Assembly (NCBI GenBank): GCA_002365855.1
Contig: DFAP01000061.1
Span: forward strand, 1 to 6,066
From: Pelotomaculum sp. UBA3103
Lineage (GTDB): Bacteria; Bacillota; Desulfotomaculia; Desulfotomaculales; Pelotomaculaceae
Length of the DNA: 6,066 bases
Reading direction: 5' to 3'
The notes beneath the pieces are model-generated. The model was not told the DNA's origin, searched no databases, and worked only from the letters and a program-made list of their open reading frames with translations. The position numbers were made by a program, and so were the translations under genes. This document shows positions 1 to 5,846 of this stretch, one piece after another (position 1 is the first letter of the stretch; every line of letters begins with the position of its first letter).

Positions 1-68
1 CTAATTCGGTCAAGTCAGGAGAAAATAGAAGTTATCTAAAATAATCTCTTAGTAAAGGGGTTGAAATA

Positions 69-233
69 TTGGAGGCCATATTGTCGCGCAGAAGCATTCG
101 TAAATACACCAGCCATTCTGTTCCCAAAGAAGTTATTATGGAACTACTGAAAGCCGCGTTATGTGGTCCATCAGCAGGGAATCAACAACTTGATCTTGAG
201 AGGATTCATTACGAACTCTGGTTGTGTGGGTAA
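69..233 (+). pseudogene. Nitroreductase remnant with internal deletion
   Basis: A 54-codon frame starts at TTG, with AAAGGGG at 54-60 placed 8 bases upstream. Residues 1-41 read as the N-terminus of a small FMN nitroreductase: the ILSRRSIRKY motif (FMN phosphate contact), then GPSAGNQQ. Intact family members are about 165-190 residues and continue with PW and the core of the fold. Here NQQ is followed directly by LDLERIHYELW, which resembles the usual extreme C-terminus of these enzymes (RIHYxxW), then a stop. The simplest reading is an in-frame internal deletion of well over 100 codons. The product lacks most of the fold and should not bind flavin or catalyse anything. Family membership of the N-terminal part is clear; the match of the tail is from memory of the family. 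Confidence 0.75.
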
Positions 234-248
234 TGGATAGTGTAAATA

Positions 249-1175
249 ATGAAAGATAAAGGGAAATTAATAAATGGCAGGAAGGTGAAAGCTTTAGAAA
301 AAACCGGTCAGGCTGATCAATGGCGGGAAGACCAGGCTGATGACCGGGAACCATCTGATGATAGTTACAGCTATGTTGATTATGAAGACGGCAGGGAATA
401 TGAAGAATGCGAAGATCAATTCGAGTATCGCCCTAAACGGCATTCGCTGTTTATTCGTGTTGCAGCTCTAGTTACTGCACTAGCATTCCTGGGCCTGGTG
501 CTCATGACAGCCTGGCCTGATCACAGGTTGCCCTCCCTGGATCTGATCTGGAGATCTCTTCAGCTGAAGAAGGAAATAAACAACAGCCTGGTGCAGGCTG
601 TTGTGCAGATCGATGTGGTCTCGCGCAGGAAAGGTTCGCTGCTGTCAGTTGAACAAAAGACGGGGACAGGTTTCAATGTAGACCCTTCAGGTTTAATTAT
701 TACTAATCACCACGTCGTAGACAGCGCCCTTAATATGACTGTCAAGTTTCCCAATGGTAAAGTTTTCAGGGCAGCGAGCTGGTCCAGCAAGCCGGAAAGC
801 GACCTGGCTGTGATCTGCCTTGAAGCCGTCGGACTCCCTGTGGTCCCGGTAGACAGCACAAGACTGCCGGCGCCTGGCGATCAAATAAGGGTGATTGGCA
901 ACCCTTTGTCGATAGAACGTATTATGGTCGAGGGTAAGGTAGGGCATTACCTGGGAATACGGGACATGACGGCAAAAGTATTTAGTATCGACGCGCCCAT
1001 TTATCCCGGTAACAGCGGCAGCCCGGTGTTCAACGACGAAGGGAAGGTTGTCGGGGTAGTCTTTGGCAGCATAAATGAACCTGAAGGCGGAGAGGAAAAT
1101 GCTGCCGGCCTGGCTGTGAGTATCAACGAAGTGGCTGAACTGCTGGAAAACGCTATCACCGGCAGGAGTACCTGA
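249..1175 (+). CDS. Membrane-anchored trypsin-like serine protease (HtrA-like, no PDZ)
   Basis: The product is a 308-residue protein. Residues 1-64 are hydrophilic and very acidic around 38-58 (many D, E and Y), followed by RPKRH and one membrane segment at about 66-88, so the protease domain probably faces outside. The domain spans about 108-302. The triad is visible: His155 in TNHHVV, Asp185 in SDLAV and Ser256 in GNSGSPV. The oxyanion-type GNSGS loop and the GLAVSI strand are as in HtrA/DegP proteases. HtrA proteins normally carry one or two C-terminal PDZ domains. Here the chain ends just after the protease fold, so substrate choice must rest on the catalytic domain, the acidic tail or a partner. 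The ATG at 249 has only a weak GGAT-type site at 235-238. The next gene follows after 29 bases behind a strong ribosome binding site, suggesting an operon. The exact substrate is unknown. Confidence 0.93.
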   Translation: MKDKGKLINGRKVKALEKTGQADQWREDQADDREPSDDSYSYVDYEDGREYEECEDQFEYRPKRHSLFIRVAALVTALAFLGLVLMTAWPDHRLPSLDLIWRSLQLKKEINNSLVQAVVQIDVVSRRKGSLLSVEQKTGTGFNVDPSGLIITNHHVVDSALNMTVKFPNGKVFRAASWSSKPESDLAVICLEAVGLPVVPVDSTRLPAPGDQIRVIGNPLSIERIMVEGKVGHYLGIRDMTAKVFSIDAPIYPGNSGSPVFNDEGKVVGVVFGSINEPEGGEENAAGLAVSINEVAELLENAITGRST

Positions 1176-1189
1176 ACGCTAAACTATAT

Positions 1190-1196
1190 AAGGAGG
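1190..1196 (+). promoter_or_regulatory. Ribosome binding site before a triple ATG
   Basis: AAGGAGG precedes three consecutive in-frame ATG codons at 1199, 1202 and 1205. Spacing is 2, 5 and 8 bases respectively. The first ATG is too close, so initiation at 1205 (or 1202) fits best. Confidence 0.8.
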
Positions 1197-1204
1197 ACAT
1201 GATG

Positions 1205-1672
1205 ATGTCAGGTTTGACGAATATTGCCAAATCAGCTGTTTTAAGTCTCCTGAAGTTGGACGAAGAACAGTTATACGAGCAGTTGGGAATTTTAGCCTGG
1301 GCAATAGCGGAAGATCCTTCAAACGCTGGTAGTTTTGAGCTGCCGCTGGCCTATAATGAAGAAATGATGGGGCCAAGGGAAGATCTTCGGGAATTTGGAC
1401 AGCGCTTGTTTCGTCGTTGGAATGTTGAGACCTACAAACTCATCTGCGGTGATGACATCAGGGATATGATTGACCGCAGAGAACTTATAGTGGCTTTTGG
1501 TGAAAACGATGTTGCTGTTGCTGCGGCGCTTTCAACTTTATTGGTAACTCATGTTGGCCTGGCGCCATCCCTGGCAGTAGTTGTGGCATCGCTGGTTATT
1601 AAGCGTTTTTCCAGTCCGGGACATGAACAATTCTGCAAGGTATGGAAAAGGAAACTGAGAAAGTACGAGTAA
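1205..1672 (+). CDS. Unrecognised protein with C-terminal hydrophobic hairpin, protease partner
   Basis: I do not recognise the family. Started at the third ATG the product has 155 residues (157 if started at 1199). The first two thirds look helical and amphipathic, with acidic stretches (LDEEQLYEQLG, PREDLREFGQRLF). Two hydrophobic stretches follow, about residues 102-115 and 119-132, separated by a Gly-Leu-Ala-Pro turn. The chain ends with a strongly basic tail (KVWKRKLRKYE). This could be a membrane-inserting helical hairpin or a buried hydrophobic core. There is no signal peptide, and single Cys residues (in LICGDD and EQFCK) do not suggest a metal site. It follows the protease by 29 bases on the same strand with the best ribosome binding site of the left half, so the two are probably co-expressed. 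Partner or substrate of the protease is an inference from position only. Confidence 0.75.
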   Translation: MSGLTNIAKSAVLSLLKLDEEQLYEQLGILAWAIAEDPSNAGSFELPLAYNEEMMGPREDLREFGQRLFRRWNVETYKLICGDDIRDMIDRRELIVAFGENDVAVAAALSTLLVTHVGLAPSLAVVVASLVIKRFSSPGHEQFCKVWKRKLRKYE

Positions 1673-1675
1673 GTA

Positions 1676-1705
1676 ATTACAAATTATGGTTGGTTATATT
1701 ATAAT
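1676..1705 (+). promoter_or_regulatory. Putative promoter of rubredoxin gene
   Basis: A perfect TATAAT lies at 1700-1705, with ATTACA (4 of 6 matches to TTGACA) at 1676-1681 and an 18-base spacer. Transcription would start near 1712, giving a leader of about 20 bases before the rubredoxin ATG. The -35 is only moderate. Confidence 0.5.
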
Positions 1706-1712
1706 TGGTAAT
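1676..1712. repeat. Imperfect inverted repeat over the rubredoxin promoter
   Basis: Left arm ATTACAAATTAT (1676-1687) and right arm ATAATTGGTAAT (1701-1712) are inverted repeats matching at 11 of 12 positions, with a 13-base spacer. The arms cover the candidate -35 and -10 boxes. It could be an operator, or an AT-rich hairpin ending the upstream transcript. No T-run follows, so a classical terminator is unlikely. Confidence 0.55.
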
Positions 1713-1732
1713 GTTAAAGGATATTGCAATAA

Positions 1733-1906
1733 ATGGTACAGGCGGACCGCTATGAATGTTCAGTATGCGGATATATCTATGAACCAGACCAGGGAGACCC
1801 TGACAACGATGTGCCACCGGGTACTCCTTTTGAAAAACTGCCTGAGGACTGGGTATGCCCCGTTTGCGGAGCTGGAAAAGACGCCTTTGCAAAACAGTCA
1901 AAATGA
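1733..1906 (+). CDS. Rubredoxin
   Basis: The product is a 57-residue small iron protein that carries one electron on a single Fe bound by four cysteines. Ligands are Cys9 and Cys12 ([10 protein letters not shown]) and Cys42 and Cys45 ([13 protein letters not shown]). The middle [19 protein letters not shown] is typical, and the length is close to the usual 52-56. In anaerobes rubredoxin passes electrons to oxygen- or superoxide-detoxifying enzymes and other partners in the cytosol; the partner is not in this window. ATG at 1733 is the only start, because an in-frame TAA ends at 1732. Its ribosome binding site AAAGG (1716-1720) sits 12 bases away, longer than ideal. The gene lies in a different frame from a longer spurious frame over the same bases. 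Identification is near certain. Confidence 0.96.
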   Translation: MVQADRYECSVCGYIYEPDQGDPDNDVPPGTPFEKLPEDWVCPVCGAGKDAFAKQSK

Positions 1907-1968
1907 ATGCATGTTGTTTATTGTAGTTGGCATGAGTCCATAAAGCAGGGGTGCGGTGACATAATAAA

Positions 1969-2991
1969 TTGGATGTTAATTATTTAGGATACCTCTCAAA
2001 AGAAGATCCATTGTATAGTTTTATATGCCGTAAAATCTTGCCCAAAGTGGGTCAGGACGGCGAGAAGTGTTTTAAGGTCTTTCAGTTCAGCAGTTCCAAC
2101 AATGTGTATCTTTATTTAGATGAAGCAACCGACCTGAAATTAATAGGCAAATTTTTCGGCGGGCAAGGCGTTTCAAAAGAAGACTCTGTGCACAGAATGG
2201 AAATGGAGTACAGAAACTTACATTTATTGCGTGGGTACGGTTTCTGCAGGCACCCGTACTACGTTCCTGAACCACTGGGGCAGTGTGCCTCAATCAATCA
2301 GGTACTGGTTGAGGAATTTTGCCCCGGCGTGCTTTTAACGGAATTTTTGGTTAGAGCTATTTTCCGGGGTGAAGAGGATGCCCTGCTGGTTATATTAACT
2401 GCCCTGGCTCATTTTCTTGCCCGACTTCATAACCATGCAGATGTAGAAAAGCATGTTGATTTTATACCCGAATGCCGTTATTTTAATAAAATTTTGCTTC
2501 ATCTGAAACGCTCTTTTATTGTTGATGAGCATGAGGCAAGAGAGTTGTCCCGCCTCGTGGATTCCTGGCGCTCAGAAGCGGTAATGTGGGAAGATATACA
2601 GGTATTGGTACACGGTGACGCAACTCCTCCAAATTTCCTGTTTAGAGACGATCAAAGTGTAGTCGGCATCGATTTTGAGAGGATGAAAAGCGCTGACAGG
2701 GTATTTGACCTTGGGCGTGTTACAGGTGAATTAAAACACTTCTATATGCAGTACGGGCGCGATAAGTGTCGGGCCGAACCCTTTATTAGGCATTTTTTGT
2801 TGGAATATGCCGGCCATTTACCAGACAGTGACTATGCTTTTCAATCTATAACAAGACGTCTTCCATTTTACATGGGATTAAATGAGCTTCGCATAGCGCG
2901 AAATAAATGGCTTGGATTTGATTACCGGAAGGAATTAGTAAGCGAGGCAAAGCTAACCCTTTCAACCGGGCTTGAGAATAATCTGCGGTAG
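1969..2991 (+). CDS. Aminoglycoside phosphotransferase-fold kinase, substrate unknown
   Basis: The product is a 340-residue protein kinase-like small-molecule kinase. The C-terminal lobe carries the family signatures: LVHGDATPPNFLF, with His215, the likely catalytic Asp217 and Asn222, then VGIDFE, with the Mg-binding Asp235, and DLGR at 247-250. In the N-lobe, Lys61 (LIGKFFGG) is the probable ATP-phosphate lysine and a glutamate in the RMEMEYRNL helix (78 or 80) its partner; the hinge is near LVEEFCPG at 113-120. Members phosphorylate aminoglycosides, choline, sugars or homoserine; nothing here points to drug resistance, and a metabolic substrate is as likely. The start is TTG at 1969, just after an in-frame TGA at 1957, with only weak upstream complementarity, so translation may be poor. 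An in-frame TTG at 2011 is an alternative. It converges on the nitroreductase gene with 23 bases between stops and no clear terminator. Confidence 0.85.
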   Translation: MDVNYLGYLSKEDPLYSFICRKILPKVGQDGEKCFKVFQFSSSNNVYLYLDEATDLKLIGKFFGGQGVSKEDSVHRMEMEYRNLHLLRGYGFCRHPYYVPEPLGQCASINQVLVEEFCPGVLLTEFLVRAIFRGEEDALLVILTALAHFLARLHNHADVEKHVDFIPECRYFNKILLHLKRSFIVDEHEARELSRLVDSWRSEAVMWEDIQVLVHGDATPPNFLFRDDQSVVGIDFERMKSADRVFDLGRVTGELKHFYMQYGRDKCRAEPFIRHFLLEYAGHLPDSDYAFQSITRRLPFYMGLNELRIARNKWLGFDYRKELVSEAKLTLSTGLENNLR

Positions 2992-3014
2992 ATTTTATTG
3001 TTGAACTTAAAAAT

Positions 3015-3743
3015 TTATTTTTGCCTGCCCACACTGGACATATATATTACGCTTTCGTTGTATCCGTCGAGCCCCAGTATTCCATTGACCTCGTCATCAT
3101 AAAGAGCGCCGATTTGGCAAGTTCCGAGCCCCAGCTCCACCGCCGCAATGGCCAAATTTTGAGCTATATGACCAGCTTCCATGTAGATATAACGATATGC
3201 TCTTTGTTTATATTTCCACTTGGCCCTGTCAAAGACCGCCGACCATATGAATACAGTGTCGGCCGTTTCCACCGCGACCTGGTCGAGAGCAGCGCGTGCG
3301 CCTTTTTCCCTGAAATTGCCGCTTTTTAGCTGGGACAGGGCATGCGTCTCAATTTCATAGTGGTAAATTCCTGGCTCGAGCCCTTTTACCCTGTTGATAA
3401 TCAGGTAGGTCTCTATCGGGTATAGCGCCCCGGCTGAAGGCGCCGCCCTCAGAACGAAATTCCGGTCACCAACGGTTATTCCCTGGGTGGCCCAGAGCAG
3501 TTGTGATATCTCGTCAGCTGTGATTTCCGGACCACCAAAGCTCCTGACACTTCTCCTGTTTTTTATAATTTCCCATATCCGTCCTCCAGCGCTTATAAGC
3601 GGCGGATCCAACTCGGTTACTGGAACGTTATGGTATCTTTTATATAGTTCAGGCTTTTTAACCCGGTCTAGCCCGCCAGTGGGAAGTTTGCCCCGGTGGT
3701 ATTTGGTTTCTTGTTGAAAAGTATCTCCGGCAACTTCCTTCAC
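3015..3743 (-). CDS. SagB-type nitroreductase family FMN oxidoreductase
   Basis: The product is a 242-residue enzyme of the nitroreductase superfamily, closest to the SagB/ThcOx branch. Visible motifs are the FMN-binding KNRRSVRSFGG (61-71), LLWATQGIT (82-90), APSAGALYPIE (101-111), YIYMEAGHIAQNLAIAAVELGLG (in the region 185-207) and the C-terminal MSSVG (235-239). The start chosen is GTG at 3743, because GGGAGGG at 3757-3751 lies exactly 7 bases upstream; an ATG at 3761 in the same frame has no such site. SagB proteins proper oxidise azolines to azoles in thiazole/oxazole-modified peptide clusters with a cyclodehydratase and a precursor peptide. None of those is present, so a stand-alone flavin reductase role is more likely. 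There is no membrane segment, so it should be cytosolic. The substrate is unknown. It lies downstream of ilvD in the same direction, but a hairpin between them suggests separate transcription. Confidence 0.92.
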   Translation of the reverse strand: MKEVAGDTFQQETKYHRGKLPTGGLDRVKKPELYKRYHNVPVTELDPPLISAGGRIWEIIKNRRSVRSFGGPEITADEISQLLWATQGITVGDRNFVLRAAPSAGALYPIETYLIINRVKGLEPGIYHYEIETHALSQLKSGNFREKGARAALDQVAVETADTVFIWSAVFDRAKWKYKQRAYRYIYMEAGHIAQNLAIAAVELGLGTCQIGALYDDEVNGILGLDGYNESVIYMSSVGRQK

Positions 3744-3750
3744 AATAAAA

Positions 3751-3757
3751 CCCTCCC
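3751..3757 (-). promoter_or_regulatory. Ribosome binding site fixing a GTG start
   Basis: On the minus strand GGGAGGG is followed by 7 bases and GTG at 3743. It lies inside the frame that would begin at the ATG of 3761, which makes the longer start improbable. Confidence 0.85.
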
Positions 3758-3834
3758 GCATTAATTTATTTATAGGATGCTTATTAAGAAGTGCCTTTTA
3801 TACAGGAGCAATCAAATTATTTTTGTTATGTATT

Positions 3835-3863
3835 GTGGCCGGGTATAATTACTACCCGGCCAC
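3835..3863 (-). terminator. Strong hairpin between ilvD and the nitroreductase gene
   Basis: An 11-base-pair perfect stem (GTGGCCGGGTA with TACCCGGCCAC) closes a 7-base loop. It lies 64 bases beyond the ilvD stop on the minus strand and 92 bases before the nitroreductase start. Its position suits an ilvD terminator. However, neither side carries a proper T-run (minus side continues AATACATAACAAAAATAA), so it may instead stabilise the ilvD 3' end or need a factor. No good -35/-10 pair was found between it and the nitroreductase gene. Confidence 0.55.
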
Positions 3864-3926
3864 TAACGATCCGTCAATTTATTTGGTTTCTGATTTCAGT
3901 AAATCAATCTAGCTAGCTAAAAATCC

Positions 3927-5621
3927 TTACTCAGGCACTTTGAGCACTGCTCCGGTACTGGCCGAGGTCACCTGTGCCGCATAGCGGGCCAGGTAGCTTT
4001 TTCCCGTCACTTTCGGTTTCGGCTGCTGCCAGGCGGCCCGGCGGGCCGTGATCTCTTCTTCTGTCAGTTTCATATTAAGAGTGCATCCTGGAATGTCTAT
4101 TTCAATTATATCGCCTTCCTGCAGCAGACCTATAGGGCCGCCTTCCGACGCCTCAGGTGAAACGTGTCCAATACTGGCTCCACGTGTACCTCCAGAAAAC
4201 CTGCCGTCAGTAATCAGGGCTACATCCTTGTCCAGGCCTATCCCAGAGATTGCAGAGGTGGGGCTCAGCATTTCACGCATGCCCGGGCCCCCCTTGGGAC
4301 CCTCATAGCGGATGATCACTACATCTCCCTTATTGATCCTGCGTTCCATAATTGCATTAAATGCTTCTTCTTCGCTGTTGAATACACGTGCCGGCCCTGT
4401 GTGTGTAAGCATCTCTTTGGCTACCGCAGATTGTTTCACAACCGCTCCATCCGGCGCCAGGTTACCCCTCAAAATCGCGATACCGCCCTCACGGCTGTAT
4501 GCCTTGCTGAATGGACGAATAACATCGGGATCACGGACTTCCGCACCGCGGATATTCTCACCCAGGGTTCTGCCGGTAACCGTTTTTTCTTCAAGATGCA
4601 GCAGCCCTTGCTCGCCAAGTTGCCGCAGGACTGCAGATATACCACCGGCCACGTATAGATCAAACAGGCGGTGAGTACCACCCGGGCTCAGCTTGCAGAT
4701 GTTGGGGACTCGCGCGCTGATTTCATGGAAGGCTTCCAATTTCAGCGGAACTCCCGCCTCGTAAGCAATCGCCAGCAGGTGAAGAACCGTGTTGCTTGAG
4801 CCTCCAATAGCCATGTCCAACGCAATGGAGTTGTGGAATGCATTAAGAGTAAAAATATCCAGTGGCCGCACGTTTTTCTGCACCATTTCCACAGCCTTCT
4901 GACCGGCCTGCTTGGCCAGGGCTTTGCGCTGCCCGTAAGGCGCGGGTATGGTACCGTTGCCGGGAAGGCTGATGCCCAGTGCTTCTGACAGGCAGTTCAT
5001 GGAGTTAGCTGTAAACAGCCCGGCACAGCTGCCGCAGGTAGGGCAGGCGCTTAGCTCCATTTCTTCCATCTCGGCCTCACTGATAGCGCCAGTAGCATAG
5101 GAGCCTACCGCCTCAAAGAGGGGACGTACCAGGTCAGCTTTCTGACCGGCGTAAGTTCCGGTCAGCATGGGCCCTCCACTGACATAAACAGATGGTATGT
5201 TCAGCCTGCAGGCTGCCATGAACATGCCCGGCACGATCTTGTCGCAGTTGCCGATGAGCACAAGTCCGTCAAACTTGTGGGCAACAGCCATAGTTTCTAT
5301 GGAATCAGCAATAAGTTCACGGCTTGCCAGCGGGTATTTCATGCCGTCGTGATTCATGGCGATCCCGTCACAGATACCTATAACCGGAAATTCCACAGGC
5401 GTACCTCCTGCTGCGGCAACACCAAGCTTGGCCGCCTGAGCCAAATCCCTAAGATGGATATGGCCAGGTATAATTTCATTGAATGCGTTGACAATGCCTA
5501 TCATCGGTTTCTTAAGATCGTCCGGGGTATAACCCATGGCATAAAAAAGGGATCTGTGAGGCGCCCGCGCGACTCCTTGAGTCGCCTGTGCGCTTCGTGA
5601 GTTTGTACTGCATTTGTTCAT
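3927..5621 (-). CDS. ilvD: Dihydroxy-acid dehydratase
   Basis: The product is a 564-residue enzyme, about the normal length of 550-620. It removes water from 2,3-dihydroxy-isovalerate and 2,3-dihydroxy-3-methylvalerate to give the 2-keto acids of valine/leucine and isoleucine synthesis, in the cytosol, with an Fe-S cluster and Mg. Motifs in order: [17 protein letters not shown] (45-61), [13 protein letters not shown] (82-94), [13 protein letters not shown] (124-136, with Cys126, Asp127 and the lysine, Lys128, expected to be carbamylated), [18 protein letters not shown] (193-210, cluster cysteine probably Cys199) and GRFSGGTRG (473-481, catalytic-base Ser476). The position that is Cys in the TPCN motif of [2Fe-2S] members is Gly in PGH here, as in the oxygen-sensitive E. 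coli type. ATG at 5621 has AGGAGG 7 bases upstream. No other ilv or leu gene is in the window, so it stands alone behind its own leader and promoter. Confidence 0.98.
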   Translation of the reverse strand: MNKCSTNSRSAQATQGVARAPHRSLFYAMGYTPDDLKKPMIGIVNAFNEIIPGHIHLRDLAQAAKLGVAAAGGTPVEFPVIGICDGIAMNHDGMKYPLASRELIADSIETMAVAHKFDGLVLIGNCDKIVPGMFMAACRLNIPSVYVSGGPMLTGTYAGQKADLVRPLFEAVGSYATGAISEAEMEEMELSACPTCGSCAGLFTANSMNCLSEALGISLPGNGTIPAPYGQRKALAKQAGQKAVEMVQKNVRPLDIFTLNAFHNSIALDMAIGGSSNTVLHLLAIAYEAGVPLKLEAFHEISARVPNICKLSPGGTHRLFDLYVAGGISAVLRQLGEQGLLHLEEKTVTGRTLGENIRGAEVRDPDVIRPFSKAYSREGGIAILRGNLAPDGAVVKQSAVAKEMLTHTGPARVFNSEEEAFNAIMERRINKGDVVIIRYEGPKGGPGMREMLSPTSAISGIGLDKDVALITDGRFSGGTRGASIGHVSPEASEGGPIGLLQEGDIIEIDIPGCTLNMKLTEEEITARRAAWQQPKPKVTGKSYLARYAAQVTSASTGAVLKVPE

Positions 5622-5628
5622 GGTAAAA

Positions 5629-5634
5629 CCTCCT
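5629..5634 (-). promoter_or_regulatory. ilvD ribosome binding site
   Basis: AGGAGG on the minus strand is 7 bases before the ATG at 5621, an optimal arrangement that fixes the start. Confidence 0.9.
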
Positions 5635-5658
5635 ATAGTTCATCCAAAAAAATCTTTG

Positions 5659-5664
5659 ATTATA
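5659..5664 (-). promoter_or_regulatory. Possible proximal -10 box of ilvD
   Basis: A perfect TATAAT lies 37 bases upstream of the ilvD ATG on the minus strand. The best -35 is TTCACT with a 15-base spacer, which is too short, so this is a weak second promoter candidate in an AT-rich stretch. Confidence 0.25.
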
Positions 5665-5669
5665 ATTTA

Positions 5670-5795
5670 TCACACAATCAGTGAACTGTATAATTTTCCT
5701 GCATAACCTGGGACATGCAGGAATAATAACAAAGCCCCTGCAGGATATACCCGACAGGAGCCATCAGCCGCTTTTGTTCGCAAGGCGAGCCCCAT
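5670..5795 (-). other. Possible 41-codon leader ORF of ilvD
   Basis: ATG at 5795 to TGA at 5670 lies wholly within the predicted ilvD leader. Twelve of its 41 codons are Leu, Ile or Val, including the run LLLFL (5732-5718) and a closing LIV. The Leu run overlaps the 5' arm of the leader hairpin. Its ribosome binding site is poor (AAAAGG only 2 bases from ATG). A chance reading frame is possible; a second frame of 28 codons from ATG at 5766 overlaps it. Confidence 0.3.
5696..5723 (-). promoter_or_regulatory. ilvD leader hairpin with a competing arm
   Basis: On the minus strand TTCCTGCAT (5723-5715) pairs over 9 bases with ATGCAGGAA (5704-5696) around a 10-base loop. A second TCCTGCA at 5745-5739 could pair with the same downstream arm over 7 bases, so two exclusive folds exist. 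No T-run follows, and no T-box core (GGTGGNACCGCG-like) was seen. It could be an RNA switch element or, at the DNA level, paired protein binding sites. Confidence 0.4.
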
Positions 5796-5807
5796 CGCCT
5801 TTTGTTT
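5782..5807 (+). terminator. Small hairpin with T-rich tail read on the plus strand
   Basis: AAGGCGA (5782-5788) pairs with TCGCCTT (5795-5801) around a 6-base loop. On the plus strand the stem runs into TTGTTT, giving a terminator-like form. No plus-strand gene precedes it, so it would only stop antisense transcription. On the minus strand the same hairpin lies about 10 bases from the predicted ilvD mRNA 5' end, where it could protect the transcript. Confidence 0.4.
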
Positions 5808-5817
5808 CGATATATTA

Positions 5818-5846
5818 ATTTTATTTGGGGTAACTGGCAAAGTCAA
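5818..5846 (-). promoter_or_regulatory. ilvD: ilvD promoter
   Basis: TTGACT (5846-5841; 5 of 6 matches) and TAAAAT (5823-5818; 5 of 6) are separated by exactly 17 bases, a near-consensus housekeeping promoter on the minus strand. Transcription would start near 5811, leaving a leader of about 190 bases before ilvD. Confidence 0.7.

Noticed and set aside
1..68. Promoter for the nitroreductase remnant
   Set aside because: TAAAAT at 37-42 has no acceptable -35 at 16-18 bases, so only the ribosome binding site is supported.
1686..1943. An 85-codon plus-strand open frame over the rubredoxin region
   Set aside because: It is out of frame with the clear four-cysteine rubredoxin at 1733-1906 and its translation matches nothing recognisable.
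2992..3014. Shared bidirectional terminator between the convergent kinase and nitroreductase genes
   Set aside because: Only an AT-only near-palindrome is present; it has no GC stem and would be too weak.
3744..3761. Longer nitroreductase start at the ATG of 3761
   Set aside because: The GGGAGGG ribosome binding site lies inside this extension and is ideally placed for the GTG at 3743.
4164..4658. A 164-codon plus-strand open frame inside ilvD
   Set aside because: It is antisense to strongly conserved IlvD motifs and has no family signature; it is a shadow frame.
5641..5811. T-box riboswitch in the ilvD leader
   Set aside because: No T-box core like GGTGGNACCGCG and no terminator with a T-run could be found, so the usual Gram-positive control element is not supported.
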